Shown here: positions 24,619-32,868 of the stretch, piece after piece
Layout: every line of letters starts with the position of its first letter
How positions within the stretch are numbered: the first letter of the stretch is position 1
Assembly (NCBI RefSeq): GCF_013004695.1
Contig: NZ_JABEMG010000023.1
Coordinates: 1-45,509, forward strand
DNA from: Promicromonospora citrea
GTDB taxonomy: Bacteria > Actinomycetota > Actinomycetes > Actinomycetales > Cellulomonadaceae
Length of the DNA stretch: 45,509 nucleotides
Direction: 5' to 3'
The notes under the pieces: generated by a model
Seen by the model: the letters and a program-made list of their open reading frames with translations, nothing else
Told to the model about the DNA's origin: nothing
Databases searched by the model: none
Translations under genes and position numbers: made by a program

Positions 24619-25553
24619 CAGCGGCACTCCTTTGCGGCAGCCGCCGCGCGCTCGGTGGCGGCGGCGGGGAGGTCGACGTCGTCGGGCAGGTCGGGATGGG
24701 GGTCACCCGCAGGGCGGCCTCGCGTGAGCAGCGGTGCCACCAGGGACACCACGGCGTAGACCGCGATGGCGAGGACCACGATAGTCGCGCCGGGCGAGAC
24801 GTTGTGCCAGTACGTGATCGTCAGGCCGGACACGCAGACCACGACGCCGACGACGCTCGCGGTGAGCATCGTGCGCCCGAACGCGTGCGTCACCTGCTGC
24901 GCCACGGCGACGGGCACGATCATGAGCGCGCTGACGAGCAGCAGCCCCACGACGCGCATCGCGACGGTGACGGTCAGCGCCGACACGACCGCGACGACGA
25001 CGTTGAGCGCCCACACGGGCAGTCCCGACGCGACGGCGAACTCCTCGTCGTGGCTGACGCTGAACAGCGCGTGGCGCAGGCCGACGCCGACGGTCAGCAC
25101 CACGGCGGACAGCACGACGGTGAGCCAGAGGTCGGCGTCGGACACCGTGGAGATCGAGCCGAACAGGTACTGCATGAGGTTGCCGGCCGAGCCGCCCGCG
25201 ATGCCGATGAGCAGCACGCCACCCGCGATGCCGCCGTAGAACATGATCGCGAGCGCCAGGTCGCCCGAGGTGCGGCCGCGGCGGCGGACCACCTCGATGA
25301 GCACGGAGCCGACGACGGCCGCGACGACGGCGCCGGGCACGGCGAGGGCGTCGTTCGGGGTCAGGCCCGCGCCCACGCCGACGAGCCAGCCCAGGGCGAC
25401 GCCGGTGAGGGCGACGTGGCCGATGCCGTCGCCGAGCAGCGAGAGCTTGCGCTGGACGAGGTAGGTGCCGACGACGGGTGCGGTGACGCCGACGAGCAGC
25501 GCGGCGAGCAGCGCGCGCTGCATGAACGGGTCGGTGAGCATGAGGGTGATCAC
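24618..25553 (-). CDS. znuB: Zinc ABC transporter permease ZnuB
   Basis: A 311-residue membrane protein of the ABC-3 metal permease family with about eight to nine helices. Characteristic segments are YLVQRKLSLLGDGIGHVALTGVALG near the start, DLALAIMFYGGIAGGVLLIG in the middle, and MRVVGLLLVSALMIVPVAVAQQ, which forms the ATPase-facing loop. The last 45 residues are hydrophilic and extend past the usual end. Start is GTG at 25553, overlapping the znuC stop by four bases. With ZnuA and ZnuC it imports zinc. Confidence 0.93.
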   Translation of the reverse strand: MITLMLTDPFMQRALLAALLVGVTAPVVGTYLVQRKLSLLGDGIGHVALTGVALGWLVGVGAGLTPNDALAVPGAVVAAVVGSVLIEVVRRRGRTSGDLALAIMFYGGIAGGVLLIGIAGGSAGNLMQYLFGSISTVSDADLWLTVVLSAVVLTVGVGLRHALFSVSHDEEFAVASGLPVWALNVVVAVVSALTVTVAMRVVGLLLVSALMIVPVAVAQQVTHAFGRTMLTASVVGVVVCVSGLTITYWHNVSPGATIVVLAIAVYAVVSLVAPLLTRGRPAGDPHPDLPDDVDLPAAATERAAAAAKECR

Positions 25554-26344
25554 GGGCGGACCTCCAGGTCGAGGGCCCTGGCCTGCTCGCCGAGGGTGTT
25601 GTCGTCGGCGTGCGGGTGCTGGTGGCGGTGGCCCGCGCGGTCGTGGTCCTCGCGCGGGCGGGGCGGGGCGCCGTCGTGCACGACCTTGCCGTGGCCGAGC
25701 ACGACGGCGCGGGTGACGAGGGGCTCGAGCTCGCCGAGCTCGTGCAGCACGACGAGAACGGTGAGGCCGTCGTCGACGAGGCGGCGCATGGTGGCGGCGA
25801 ACGCCTCCTGGCTCGCGACGTCGACGCCCGCGACGGGCTCGTCGAGGATGAGCAGGTCGGGCTCGCGCACCAGGGCGCGGGCGATGAGGATGCGCTGCTG
25901 CTGCCCGCCGGAGAGCAGATGCACGGGGTCGCCGCCGCGGTCGCCGAGGCCGACCTGGTCCAGGGCGGCCGCGACACGCTCGCGCCAGCCGCGCGGCAGG
26001 CGCAGCCTGCGGCCGTGCAGCAGGCCGGAGGCGACGACCTCCTGCGCCGTCGACGGGATGCCGCCGCCCGCTCCGGAGCGCTGCGGCACGTAGCCGACGC
26101 GGCTCCAGTCGACGCCGCTGCCCACCGGGGCGCCGAGCAGCCGGGCCTCGCCCTGGGTCGGGGCGTTGATGCCGACGAGCGACTTCACGAGGGTCGACTT
26201 GCCCGACCCGTTGGCGCCGAGCAGCGCGACGACCTCGCCGCGCCGGACCGTGAGGTCGACGCCGCGCAGGATGTGGCTCGCGCCCGCGCGGAAGTGCAGG
26301 GCGCGGGCCTCGACGACCGTGACTGCCGGGTGGTCGGTGCTCAT
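25550..26344 (-). CDS. znuC: Zinc ABC transporter ATP-binding protein ZnuC with His-rich tail
   Basis: A 264-residue ATPase. Walker A is GANGSGKST, the signature LSGGQQQRI, Walker B LLILDEPVAGVDV and the switch His lies in VLHELGELE. The last 40 residues contain a run of His and Asp (HDRAGHRHQHPHADD) not needed for ATP binding; by analogy to ZinT or His-rich ZIP loops it may bind zinc and give feedback (inference). The start ATG at 26344 overlaps the znuA stop by four bases. It powers import through ZnuB. Confidence 0.93.
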   Translation of the reverse strand: MSTDHPAVTVVEARALHFRAGASHILRGVDLTVRRGEVVALLGANGSGKSTLVKSLVGINAPTQGEARLLGAPVGSGVDWSRVGYVPQRSGAGGGIPSTAQEVVASGLLHGRRLRLPRGWRERVAAALDQVGLGDRGGDPVHLLSGGQQQRILIARALVREPDLLILDEPVAGVDVASQEAFAATMRRLVDDGLTVLVVLHELGELEPLVTRAVVLGHGKVVHDGAPPRPREDHDRAGHRHQHPHADDNTLGEQARALDLEVRP

Positions 26345-27264
26345 GCGCACACCAGCCCCTCCTCGAGCGCGGCCAGGTTGGCGCGCATCACGGACACGTA
26401 GTCGTCGCCCGCCGAGGCGGCGTCCTCCGACAGCCCCTCCAGCGGGTCGAGCACGGCCGTGCGGACGCCGAGGTCGTCGGCCAGCGTCTCGGTCACGCGC
26501 GGGCTGACGAGCGTCTCGGAGAACAGCGTCGTCACGCCGTTCGCCTCGACGACGTCCCTGATCTCGCGCAGGCGCGCGGGCGACGGCTCGGCCTCCGGGT
26601 CGAGCGACGAGATGCCGACCTGCTCGAGCGCGTACCGGTCGGCGAGGTAGCCGAACGCCGTGTGGCTCGTCACGAGGGTCGCGCCCTGGCACGCGGCGAG
26701 CCCGTCGGCCATCTCCTGGTCCAGGTCGTCGAGCTGCTCGCCGAGCTGGAGCGCACCGGCCGCGTACTCGTCGGCGTGCTCGGGGTCGGCCTCGGCCAGC
26801 GTGTCGGCCACGGCCTGCCCGACGGCGGCGAGCCGGCTCGGGTCGAGCCAGAAGTGCGGGTCGGTGCCCTCGTCGTGCTCGACCAGCTCGGCGACGTCGG
26901 CGGCGTCGACCACGTGCTCCGGAGCCCGGGCCTCGACGCCCTCGTCCACGGCGGTCTGGAACCCGGAGAGGTACACCACGACGTCCGCCGTGCCGATCTC
27001 GCGGACCTGCGCCGGGGACAGCTCGAGGTCGTGCGGCTCGGCCGCGGGCGGCGTGAGGTTGTCGACCGTGACGAGGTCGCCGCCGACCTGCTGCGCGACG
27101 TACTGCAGGGGGTAGAACGACGCGAGCACGGTCACGCCGTCCTGCCCGCCGCCGCCTCCGCCGCCCGAGCCGTCCGCCCCCTGCGCGCCGCAGCCCGCGA
27201 GGGTCGCTGCGCCCGCGAGGGCGAGTCCGGTCAGGGCGGCGCCGGCGGCGCGGGTCGAAGTCAT
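26341..27264 (-). CDS. znuA: Zinc-binding lipoprotein ZnuA
   Basis: A 307-residue cluster 9 solute-binding protein. The signal peptide ends in lipobox LAGC at about residue 24, followed by a Gly-rich linker with a run of seven Gly. Metal ligands are likely His in [19 protein letters not shown] and [14 protein letters not shown] and the terminal-domain acid in [11 protein letters not shown]. It has no long His-rich loop. I start it at the ATG at 27264, which has no ribosome site but lies seven bases after a -10 element; the transcript is probably leaderless. It opens the znuA-C-B-zur operon, which has two Zur-type boxes over its promoter. Confidence 0.93.
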   Translation of the reverse strand: MTSTRAAGAALTGLALAGAATLAGCGAQGADGSGGGGGGGQDGVTVLASFYPLQYVAQQVGGDLVTVDNLTPPAAEPHDLELSPAQVREIGTADVVVYLSGFQTAVDEGVEARAPEHVVDAADVAELVEHDEGTDPHFWLDPSRLAAVGQAVADTLAEADPEHADEYAAGALQLGEQLDDLDQEMADGLAACQGATLVTSHTAFGYLADRYALEQVGISSLDPEAEPSPARLREIRDVVEANGVTTLFSETLVSPRVTETLADDLGVRTAVLDPLEGLSEDAASAGDDYVSVMRANLAALEEGLVCA

Positions 27265-27301
27265 GAGAACGATTCTCACGCGGCGTGAGAACCGTTGTCA
27301 A
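27264..27301 (-). promoter_or_regulatory. Promoter of znuA operon overlapped by two Zur boxes
   Basis: On the minus strand TTGACA (27301-27296, perfect -35) is followed by 18 bases and a -10-like GAGAAT (27277-27272), then seven bases to the ATG. Two boxes cover it: a perfect TGAGAA-CGA-TTCTCA at 27264-27278 and TGAGAA-CCG-TTGTCA at 27286-27300, 22 bp apart. They resemble the actinobacterial Zur box family TGAnAAnnnTTnTCA. Repression by Zur at high zinc is inferred. No ribosome site is present, so the mRNA would be leaderless. Confidence 0.82.
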
Positions 27302-27363
27302 AGACCCGGCCCCGAGAGGTCCGTCACGCGAGTATTCGTCAGGGTCCCGACCGGGCCTGACGG

Positions 27364-27369
27364 TAGGCT
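27364..27369 (+). promoter_or_regulatory. Putative -10 element of glyS
   Basis: TAGGCT, which fits the TAnnnT pattern of actinobacterial housekeeping promoters, sits 41 bp upstream of the glyS GTG. No clear -35 element is visible 16-19 bp upstream. Confidence 0.35.
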
Positions 27370-27409
27370 GGGCGATCATCGTCAGCCCCTGTTCCCTGGA
27401 GAGACCCCC

Positions 27410-28816
27410 GTGTCCGACAAGTCAGTGCGCTCTGCGCAGACCGCCAAGCTCGACGCCGTCGTCTCGCTCGCGAAGCGACGAGGTTTCGTCTTCCCGTCGG
27501 GTGAGATCTACGGCGGAACGCGTTCTGCGTGGGACTACGGCCCGCTCGGCGTGGAGCTCAAGGAGAACATCAAGCGCCAGTGGTGGCGTGCGATGGTCAC
27601 GAGCCGCGACGACATCGTGGGCCTCGACTCGTCCGTGATCCTGCCGCGCCAGGTGTGGGTCGCCTCGGGTCACGTGGGCGTGTTCACCGACCCGCTCACC
27701 GAGTGCCTCTCGTGCCACAAGCGGTTCCGCGAGGACCAGATGATCGAGGAGTTCGAGGAGAAGAAGGGCCGTGCGCCCGAGGGCGGCCTCGCCGAGATCG
27801 TCTGCGCCAACTGCGGCACGCGCGGCCAGTGGACCGAGCCCCGCGACTTCAACATGATGCTGAAGACCTACCTCGGCCCGGTCGAGGACGAGTCCGGCCT
27901 CCACTACCTGCGCCCCGAGACCGCCCAGGGCATCTTCGTGAACTTCGCCAACGTGGCGGCGGCAGGGCGCAAGAAGCCGCCGTTCGGCATCGGCCAGATC
28001 GGCAAGTCGTTCCGCAACGAGATCACGCCGGGCAACTTCATCTTCCGCACGCGCGAGTTCGAGCAGATGGAGATGGAGTTCTTCGTCAAGCCGGGCGAGG
28101 ACGAGGAGTGGCACCAGTACTGGATCGACCAGCGCACCGCCTGGTACACCGACCTGGGCATCTCGGCCGACAACCTGCGCCACTACGAGCACCCGAAGGA
28201 GAAGCTGTCGCACTACTCGACCCGCACCGTCGACATCGAGTACCGCTTCGGCTTCCAGGGCAGCGAGTGGGGCGAGCTCGAGGGCATCGCCAACCGCACG
28301 GACTTCGACCTCAAGACCCATTCGGAGAGCTCCGGCAAGGACCTGTCGTACCGCGACCCGGTGACGAACGAGAAGTACTTCCCGTACGTCATCGAGCCGG
28401 CCGCCGGCCTGACCCGCTCGCTCATGGCCTTCCTCGTCGAGGCGTACAGCGAGGACGAGGCGCCCAACACCAAGGGTGGCGTGGACAAGCGCACGGTGCT
28501 GCGCCTCGACCCGCGCCTCGCCCCGGTCAAGGCCGCCGTCCTCCCGCTGTCCAAGACGGCGGAGCTGCTCCCGGCGTCCGAGGCGCTGGCCGCCGAGCTG
28601 CGCAAGCACTGGAACGTCGACTACGACGTCACGCAGGCGATCGGCAAGCGCTACCGCCGCCAGGACGAGATCGGCACGCCGTTCTGCCTCACCGTGGACT
28701 TCGAGACCCTCGAGGACCAGGCCGTGACGATCCGCCACCGCGACACCATGCAGCAGGAGCGCGTCTCGCTCGACAAGGTGGTCGGCTACCTCGCCGGGCA
28801 CCTCGTCGGCGCCTGA
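27410..28816 (+). CDS. glyS: Glycyl-tRNA synthetase, dimeric class II type
   Basis: A 468-residue class II enzyme attaching glycine to tRNA-Gly. The class signature motifs are present: [22 protein letters not shown] at the N-terminus, motif 2 in [27 protein letters not shown] at about residues 200-226, and motif 3 [14 protein letters not shown] near 330. The C-terminal anticodon domain runs about 370-468. CxxC and CxxC in CLSCHKRF and [10 protein letters not shown] near 100-145 form a probable zinc site found in this alpha2 type. GTG at 27410 is preceded by GGAGAG. Its terminator may be the large hairpin at 28838-28878, which lies inside the convergent gene. Confidence 0.96.
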   Translation: MSDKSVRSAQTAKLDAVVSLAKRRGFVFPSGEIYGGTRSAWDYGPLGVELKENIKRQWWRAMVTSRDDIVGLDSSVILPRQVWVASGHVGVFTDPLTECLSCHKRFREDQMIEEFEEKKGRAPEGGLAEIVCANCGTRGQWTEPRDFNMMLKTYLGPVEDESGLHYLRPETAQGIFVNFANVAAAGRKKPPFGIGQIGKSFRNEITPGNFIFRTREFEQMEMEFFVKPGEDEEWHQYWIDQRTAWYTDLGISADNLRHYEHPKEKLSHYSTRTVDIEYRFGFQGSEWGELEGIANRTDFDLKTHSESSGKDLSYRDPVTNEKYFPYVIEPAAGLTRSLMAFLVEAYSEDEAPNTKGGVDKRTVLRLDPRLAPVKAAVLPLSKTAELLPASEALAAELRKHWNVDYDVTQAIGKRYRRQDEIGTPFCLTVDFETLEDQAVTIRHRDTMQQERVSLDKVVGYLAGHLVGA

Positions 28817-28826
28817 CCGACCCGCG

Positions 28827-29585
28827 TCACCCGCCGCGCGCGTCCTGCGGCTGCTCCCGCAGCAGCCGCAGGACGCGCACGGTGTACGGGTCGCTCGCCT
28901 CGATCTCGGGCAGCGGCTGCACCCGCAGCGGTCCGCTCTCCCCCACGACCGCGACGGAGCGCCCGGCCTCATCGCGCGGCGCGAACCGCACGAGGAAGTT
29001 CTTGAGCCAGTACTCCATGAAGAACCGCCCGTCCTGCCCGAGCTCGACGAGGCGCGCGACACCCTCCTGCGACCGCACACCGCCCAGCGGCGAGGACCGC
29101 CCGAGCGGCGTCACCTCCGCCGCGCCGGTCCGCAGGAGCCCCACGAGCCAGGCGACGGCGTCGGGCCCCTCCGGCAGCGCGAGCTCCAGCGGGTCGGGGA
29201 GCGCGATCGGCGCCCCGAGCAGCGCGGCCGCCGCGAGCCCCTCGAACCGGTAGCCGAGGTCGTCGAGGCCGTCCATCATCGACACCGTCATGCTCAGGTC
29301 GTCCGCCGCCGAGGTGTCCCCGGCCCGCGCCGCCAGGTCCCGCAGCAGGTCGTCGTCGAGCTGCTCCAGCTCGACGCGCAGCTGCTTCCCCGCCGCGGCC
29401 AGCACCCGCGACAGCATCGCCCACGACGGCGACCGCGACGCGGTCTCGATCGCCGCGACCGTCGCCCGCGCGACCCCCGCTCGCGCGGCCAGCGCCTCCT
29501 GCGTCAGCCCGGCCGCGTACCGCGCCCGCTTCACCAGCCCGCCGACGTCGACCGTCACCCCGGTCGCCTGTGGTGTTCCCGCCAT
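28827..29585 (-). CDS. XRE-family regulator with unassigned C-terminal domain
   Basis: A 252-residue protein. Residues 16-70 form an XRE helix-turn-helix (LVKRARYAAGLTQEALAARAGVARATVAAIET). Residues 75-100 are an acidic amphipathic helix. The remaining 150 residues (DGLDDLGYRFEGLAAAALLG, later FFMEYWLKNFLVRFA) have no domain I can name; the GLAAAALLG block hints at a worn nucleotidyltransferase-like fold as in MNT-type antitoxins, but GSxxxG and DxD motifs are missing. ATG at 29585 has no good ribosome site. It stands alone, convergent with glyS. Function not known. Confidence 0.72.
   Translation of the reverse strand: MAGTPQATGVTVDVGGLVKRARYAAGLTQEALAARAGVARATVAAIETASRSPSWAMLSRVLAAAGKQLRVELEQLDDDLLRDLAARAGDTSAADDLSMTVSMMDGLDDLGYRFEGLAAAALLGAPIALPDPLELALPEGPDAVAWLVGLLRTGAAEVTPLGRSSPLGGVRSQEGVARLVELGQDGRFFMEYWLKNFLVRFAPRDEAGRSVAVVGESGPLRVQPLPEIEASDPYTVRVLRLLREQPQDARGG
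28838..28878. terminator. Perfect 18-bp hairpin inside the XRE gene 3' end, candidate glyS terminator
   Basis: Arms 28838-28855 and 28861-28878 are perfect complements (18 bp) around loop CCCGC. It lies 22 bp after the glyS stop and inside the last codons of the convergent XRE gene, where it encodes a Leu/Arg/Gln-rich end. It would serve glyS as an intrinsic terminator; the coding use and the structure share the same bases. Confidence 0.7.
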
Positions 29586-29824
29586 CCCCGCCCCCGTCTC
29601 TGCACGCGCCCTGTCCCCAAGCCAGCGTCACCTGTGGTCGTCACCCATCGTCCCGGTTCGGCGGCGGCCCCGCCGGACGAGAATCGCGCCCTGTGGACAA
29701 CCTCGCGTGCCCCGAACGGGCTTGGGTGCCTGACCGGGTCGACCGCACCCCACATCGGACAACAACGACATCCGGGACTCGCGCCGAGGGCGACCTCCTC
29801 CCGAACAGGTTGCGGTCAGTGGAC

Positions 29825-30006
29825 GTTGTCGACACCGAGCAACAGACCCGGGAGGATGTCGCGCCCGGACGGGGCCACCTGGACGGACCACCCGGACAGA
29901 CCACCCGGACAGGGCCACCCGGACCGATCGCCCCGACCGGCTCCGGCGCGGTCCGACCCGCACGCTTGTGTCACGGCGAGTAGATGTTGTCGACCCCGAG
30001 CAACAG
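29825..30006 (+). repeat. Direct repeat GTTGTCGACNCCGAGCAACAG, two copies
   Basis: Copies at 29825-29845 and 29986-30006 differ only at base 10 (A or C). Each contains GTTG and CAAC ends that can pair around an 11-base middle. The copies are 161 bp apart. No integrase or HNH-type gene is adjacent. Confidence 0.75.
29875..29927 (+). repeat. Tandem repeat of about CCACCCGGACAGA, four units
   Basis: Units begin at 29875, 29888, 29901 and 29915 (13, 13, 14 and 13 bp) and read CCACCTGGACGGA, CCACCCGGACAGA, CCACCCGGACAGGG and CCACCCGGACCGA. The units are unequal and not spaced like a CRISPR. Confidence 0.8.
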
Positions 30007-30134
30007 CTCCGCGCGCGGGTTCACCCGGGTGAAGGCGACGCGTTCTGAGTCATGTCCGCGAGGCCCGGGACTCCGCACAAGGGTAGGGACCGCACCCGCG
30101 GCGCCCCGAGCACCCGAGAGGTTCTGATCACCCC

Positions 30135-30698
30135 ATGAACCAGCCCATGACCCGGCCCCTGACCCGGTCCACGGTCCGGCGCGGCGTCGTCGCGCTCGTG
30201 AGCGCGCTCGCGCTCCTCCTGTCCGCAGCCCCTGCCCAGGCCGCAACGGTCTACCCGACGAGCGTGACGACGAAGGCCGCGTCCGACACCGTCAAGCGGA
30301 CCTCGACCGTCACGCTCAAGGGAACGCTGAAGTACAAGAAGGGCGGGAAGTGGCAGGTCCTGTCCGGGCGGACGCTCACCGTGTACTTCGACCCGGCCGG
30401 TCCGGTGAAGAAGCGCAAGGTGAAGGTTCTCAAGACAGGCACGGCCGGCAGCTACACGTACAAGGCCAAGGCGCTCAACTCCGGCACCTGGACGGTGACG
30501 TTCGGGGGCGCGAAGGGGAAGCTCCGCTCGGCGAACGCCCGCGAGTCCGTCTGCGTCTGGACCTCCGGCCGGTGGCAGTGCCCCGTCACGCCCGACAACC
30601 CGGACCTGGACTGCAAGGACATCCGCAAGACCGTCCGGATCACCGGGAAGGACTACCACCGGCTCGACGGCGACCACGACGGCTGGGGCTGCGAGTAG
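30135..30698 (+). CDS. Secreted lysine-rich protein with excalibur-like C-terminal motif
   Basis: A 187-residue protein. A signal peptide with twin-Arg-like basic start, hydrophobic core VVALVSALALLLSA and APAQA cleavage site is predicted at residues 1-36. The mature part begins with a Lys/Thr-rich Ig-like stretch (TSTVTLKGTLKYKKGG, GTAGSYTYKAKALNSGTWTVTF). The end, DLDCKDIRKTVRI then DYHRLDGDHDGWGCE, resembles excalibur-type Ca-binding tails with DxDxDGxxCE and paired Cys. It is probably a secreted or wall-associated protein of unknown role. The ATG is weakly supplied with a ribosome site (GAGAGG 13 bases up). Confidence 0.78.
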   Translation: MNQPMTRPLTRSTVRRGVVALVSALALLLSAAPAQAATVYPTSVTTKAASDTVKRTSTVTLKGTLKYKKGGKWQVLSGRTLTVYFDPAGPVKKRKVKVLKTGTAGSYTYKAKALNSGTWTVTFGGAKGKLRSANARESVCVWTSGRWQCPVTPDNPDLDCKDIRKTVRITGKDYHRLDGDHDGWGCE

Positions 30699-30789
30699 GT
30701 CGGCAGACGCGAGGCCGCCGCGGCGCGGCCGGAGTGACGTTTGCCACGCACGTCAGACCGTTCCGGGCACCCCTCGCGCTGTGAAATGC

Positions 30790-30808
30790 TTAGGCAATGC
30801 TTACCTCA
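30790..30808 (+). promoter_or_regulatory. IdeR/DtxR-type iron box over the start of the iron-permease operon
   Basis: TTAGGCAATGCTTACCTCA matches the consensus TTAGGTTAGGCTAACCTAA at about 14 of 19 positions and overlaps the ATG at 30797. Iron-loaded IdeR/DtxR-type repressors bind such sites. A -10-like TGAAAT at 30782-30787 lies just upstream. The assignment is inferred. Confidence 0.65.
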
Positions 30809-31843
30809 CCCGCGGCCGCACCCGCGGCGCGCCGTGAGGGCGCGCAGGCCGTGGCGCACCGCGCCCGGCGGCGTGCGCTCGCGGTGCTCGTCGCCCTCGC
30901 CGCGCTGGTGCTGGTGGTGCTCGCCAGCCTCGCGCTCGGGGTCCGCGACATCGCCCCGGCCGAGGTCTGGCGGGCGCTGACCGCCCCGGTCGACGGGCTC
31001 ATGGACCACGACGTCGTGCTCGACCAGCGCCTGCCGCGCACCGTCGTCGGTCTGGTCGCGGGGATCGCGCTCGGGTGCGCGGGCACGGTGATCCAGGGCG
31101 TCACCCGCAACCCGATCGCCGACCCCGGCCTGCTGGGCCTCAACTCGGGCGCGTCGCTCGCGGTCGTCTGCGCGGTGTGGCTGTTCGGCATCACGTCGCC
31201 GATCGGCTACGTCTGGTTCGCGTTCCTCGGCGCGGCCGCGGCCGCGGCGATCGTCTTCTCCGTCGGGCGCGGGCAGCCGGTCCGGCTCGCGCTGGTCGGC
31301 GCGGCGGTCACGGCGCTCATCACGCCGCTCATCACCCTCGTGCTGCTGCGCGACCAGCAGGCGTTCAACCTGTACCGCTTCTGGTCCGTCGGCTCGCTCA
31401 CCGGCCGCGGCCTGGACACGGTCGCCTGGCTGTGGCCGTTCGCCGTCGTCGGCGTGGTGCTCGCCGCCGTGCTCGCCCACCGCCTCACCATGCTCGCCCT
31501 CGGGGACGACGTCGCCACGGCCCTCGGCCAGCGCGTCGGCACCACCCGGGCCCTCGCCTCCGTCGCGATCGTGCTGCTGGCCGGCACCGCGACCTCCCTG
31601 GCCGGGCCGATCGCGCTGGTCGGGCTGGTCGTCCCGCACGCGGCGCGCCGCCTCGTCGGCACCGACTACCGGTGGATCATGGGCATCGGCGCCCTGCTCG
31701 GCCCGGTCATGCTCCTGACCGCCGACGTGCTCGGCCGCCTCGTCCTGCCGCGCTCCGAGCTCGAGGCCGGCGTGGTCGCGGCGCTGCTCGGCGCCCCCGT
31801 GCTCGTCGCCGTCGCGCGCGGCCGCACCGTGGCGGGTGCCTGA
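30797..31843 (+). CDS. FecCD-family iron-siderophore ABC permease (subunit 1)
   Basis: A 348-residue membrane protein with about ten helices. Hallmarks of the FecCD/BtuC family are RLPRTVVGLVAGIALGCAGTVIQGVTRNPIADPGLLGLNSGASLAVV near residues 77-120 and the cytoplasmic GPIALVGLVVPHAARRLVG coupling segment near 278-296. It pairs with the second permease to form the channel for ferric siderophore. The ATG at 30797 lies under an IdeR-type box. It starts an operon of two permeases and an ATPase, each overlapping the next by one to four bases. Confidence 0.93.
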   Translation: MLTSPAAAPAARREGAQAVAHRARRRALAVLVALAALVLVVLASLALGVRDIAPAEVWRALTAPVDGLMDHDVVLDQRLPRTVVGLVAGIALGCAGTVIQGVTRNPIADPGLLGLNSGASLAVVCAVWLFGITSPIGYVWFAFLGAAAAAAIVFSVGRGQPVRLALVGAAVTALITPLITLVLLRDQQAFNLYRFWSVGSLTGRGLDTVAWLWPFAVVGVVLAAVLAHRLTMLALGDDVATALGQRVGTTRALASVAIVLLAGTATSLAGPIALVGLVVPHAARRLVGTDYRWIMGIGALLGPVMLLTADVLGRLVLPRSELEAGVVAALLGAPVLVAVARGRTVAGA

Positions 31844-32868
31844 TGACCCTGCTCACCACCGTCGCCGACCTGCGCACCGCTCGCCGCCGCCGACAGCTCC
31901 TCGTCGTGGCGGGCATGGTGCTCGTCGTGCTCGCCGCGGGCACCGGGGCGCTCCTCGTGGGCGCGGCGGGCCTCACGCCCGGCCAGGCGGTCGCGGGCGT
32001 CGTCGGCCTGGGCGAACCGGGCGACGTGTTCGTGGTCCAGCGGCTGCGGCTGCCCCGGATCGAGGCGGCCGTCGTGGTCGGGGCCGCGTTCGGCCTCGCC
32101 GGCGCCCTCTTCCAGTCGACGCTGCGCAACCCGCTCGCCTCCCCCGACATCCTCGGCATCTCGACGGGCGCCAGCCTGGGCGCCGTGACCGGCATGCTCG
32201 TGCTCGGCCTGAGCGGTGTGGCGCTGTCGGCCACCGCGTTCACCGGGGCAGGCGTCGTCGCGCTCGCGATCTGGCTGCTCGCGTGGCGCAAGGGACTGCA
32301 CTCCATCCGGTTCGTGCTGGTCGGCGTCGGGCTCGCGTACCTGTGCTCGTCCCTCATCGCGTGGTCCATGGCGCGCTCGCAGGAGCACGAGGCGGCCGCC
32401 GTGCTGACCTGGACGGTCGGCTCGGTCTCCGACATCAGGGGTGAGCAGCTCACGCTCGTCGCGGCAGGCGCGCTCGTGCTCTGCGTCGCCGTCGCCGCCC
32501 TGGCCCGGACGCAGGGCCCGCTGTCCCTGGGCGACGACAACGCCCGCGCGCTCGGCGTGCACGTCGACGCCGCCCGCGTGGGCACGCTGCTGCTCGCCGT
32601 CGCGCTCGTCGCGCTCGCCACGAGCGCGTCGGGGCCGGTCGCGTTCGTCGCCCTCGTCGCACCCGCCATCGCCCGGCGCCTGGTGAACGACGGCGGCGCC
32701 GCGCTCACGGCGTCAGCCGTCACGGGTGCCGCGCTCACCCTGCTCGCCGACGTCGTCGGACAGCACGCCGTGCTCGGCGTCCCCGCGCCCGTCGGCGTCG
32801 TCACGGGGCTCGTGGGCGCCCCCTACCTGCTGTGGCTGCTCGCCACGACCGAGAAGAGGAGCCGATGA
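31843..32868 (+). CDS. FecCD-family iron-siderophore ABC permease (subunit 2)
   Basis: A 341-residue permease with about ten helices. RLRLPRIEAAVVVGAAFGLAGALFQSTLRNPLASPDILGISTGASLGAV and the coupling segment ATSASGPVAFVALVAPAIARRLV are family hallmarks. The ATG at 31843 overlaps the stop of subunit 1 (TGATG) so they are coupled and co-made. Substrate specificity cannot be read from the permease. Confidence 0.93.
   Translation: MTLLTTVADLRTARRRRQLLVVAGMVLVVLAAGTGALLVGAAGLTPGQAVAGVVGLGEPGDVFVVQRLRLPRIEAAVVVGAAFGLAGALFQSTLRNPLASPDILGISTGASLGAVTGMLVLGLSGVALSATAFTGAGVVALAIWLLAWRKGLHSIRFVLVGVGLAYLCSSLIAWSMARSQEHEAAAVLTWTVGSVSDIRGEQLTLVAAGALVLCVAVAALARTQGPLSLGDDNARALGVHVDAARVGTLLLAVALVALATSASGPVAFVALVAPAIARRLVNDGGAALTASAVTGAALTLLADVVGQHAVLGVPAPVGVVTGLVGAPYLLWLLATTEKRSR

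Larger units (their letters stand above)
29586..30134. other. 550-bp gene-free stretch with several small repeats
   Basis: No reading frame here has family features or a ribosome site. It contains a 21-bp direct repeat with one mismatch (29825-29845 and 29986-30006), four head-to-tail copies of a 13-14 bp unit (29875-29927), and a perfect 14-bp palindrome (30020-30033). The base composition is somewhat less G-rich than its neighbours at 29740-29860. Frames on both strands read Pro/Arg/Gly-rich nonsense. It may be a relic of a lost gene or repeat-carrying regulatory DNA. Confidence 0.6.

Noticed and set aside
29875-29927. Possible CRISPR array
   Set aside because: Units are 13-14 bp, adjacent, unequal and without spacers, and no cas genes are near.
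29628-29963. Minus-strand frame in the gene-free stretch
   Set aside because: Low-complexity Arg/Gly/Pro/Ser-rich protein with no ribosome site, and it includes the tandem repeat; no sign of coding.
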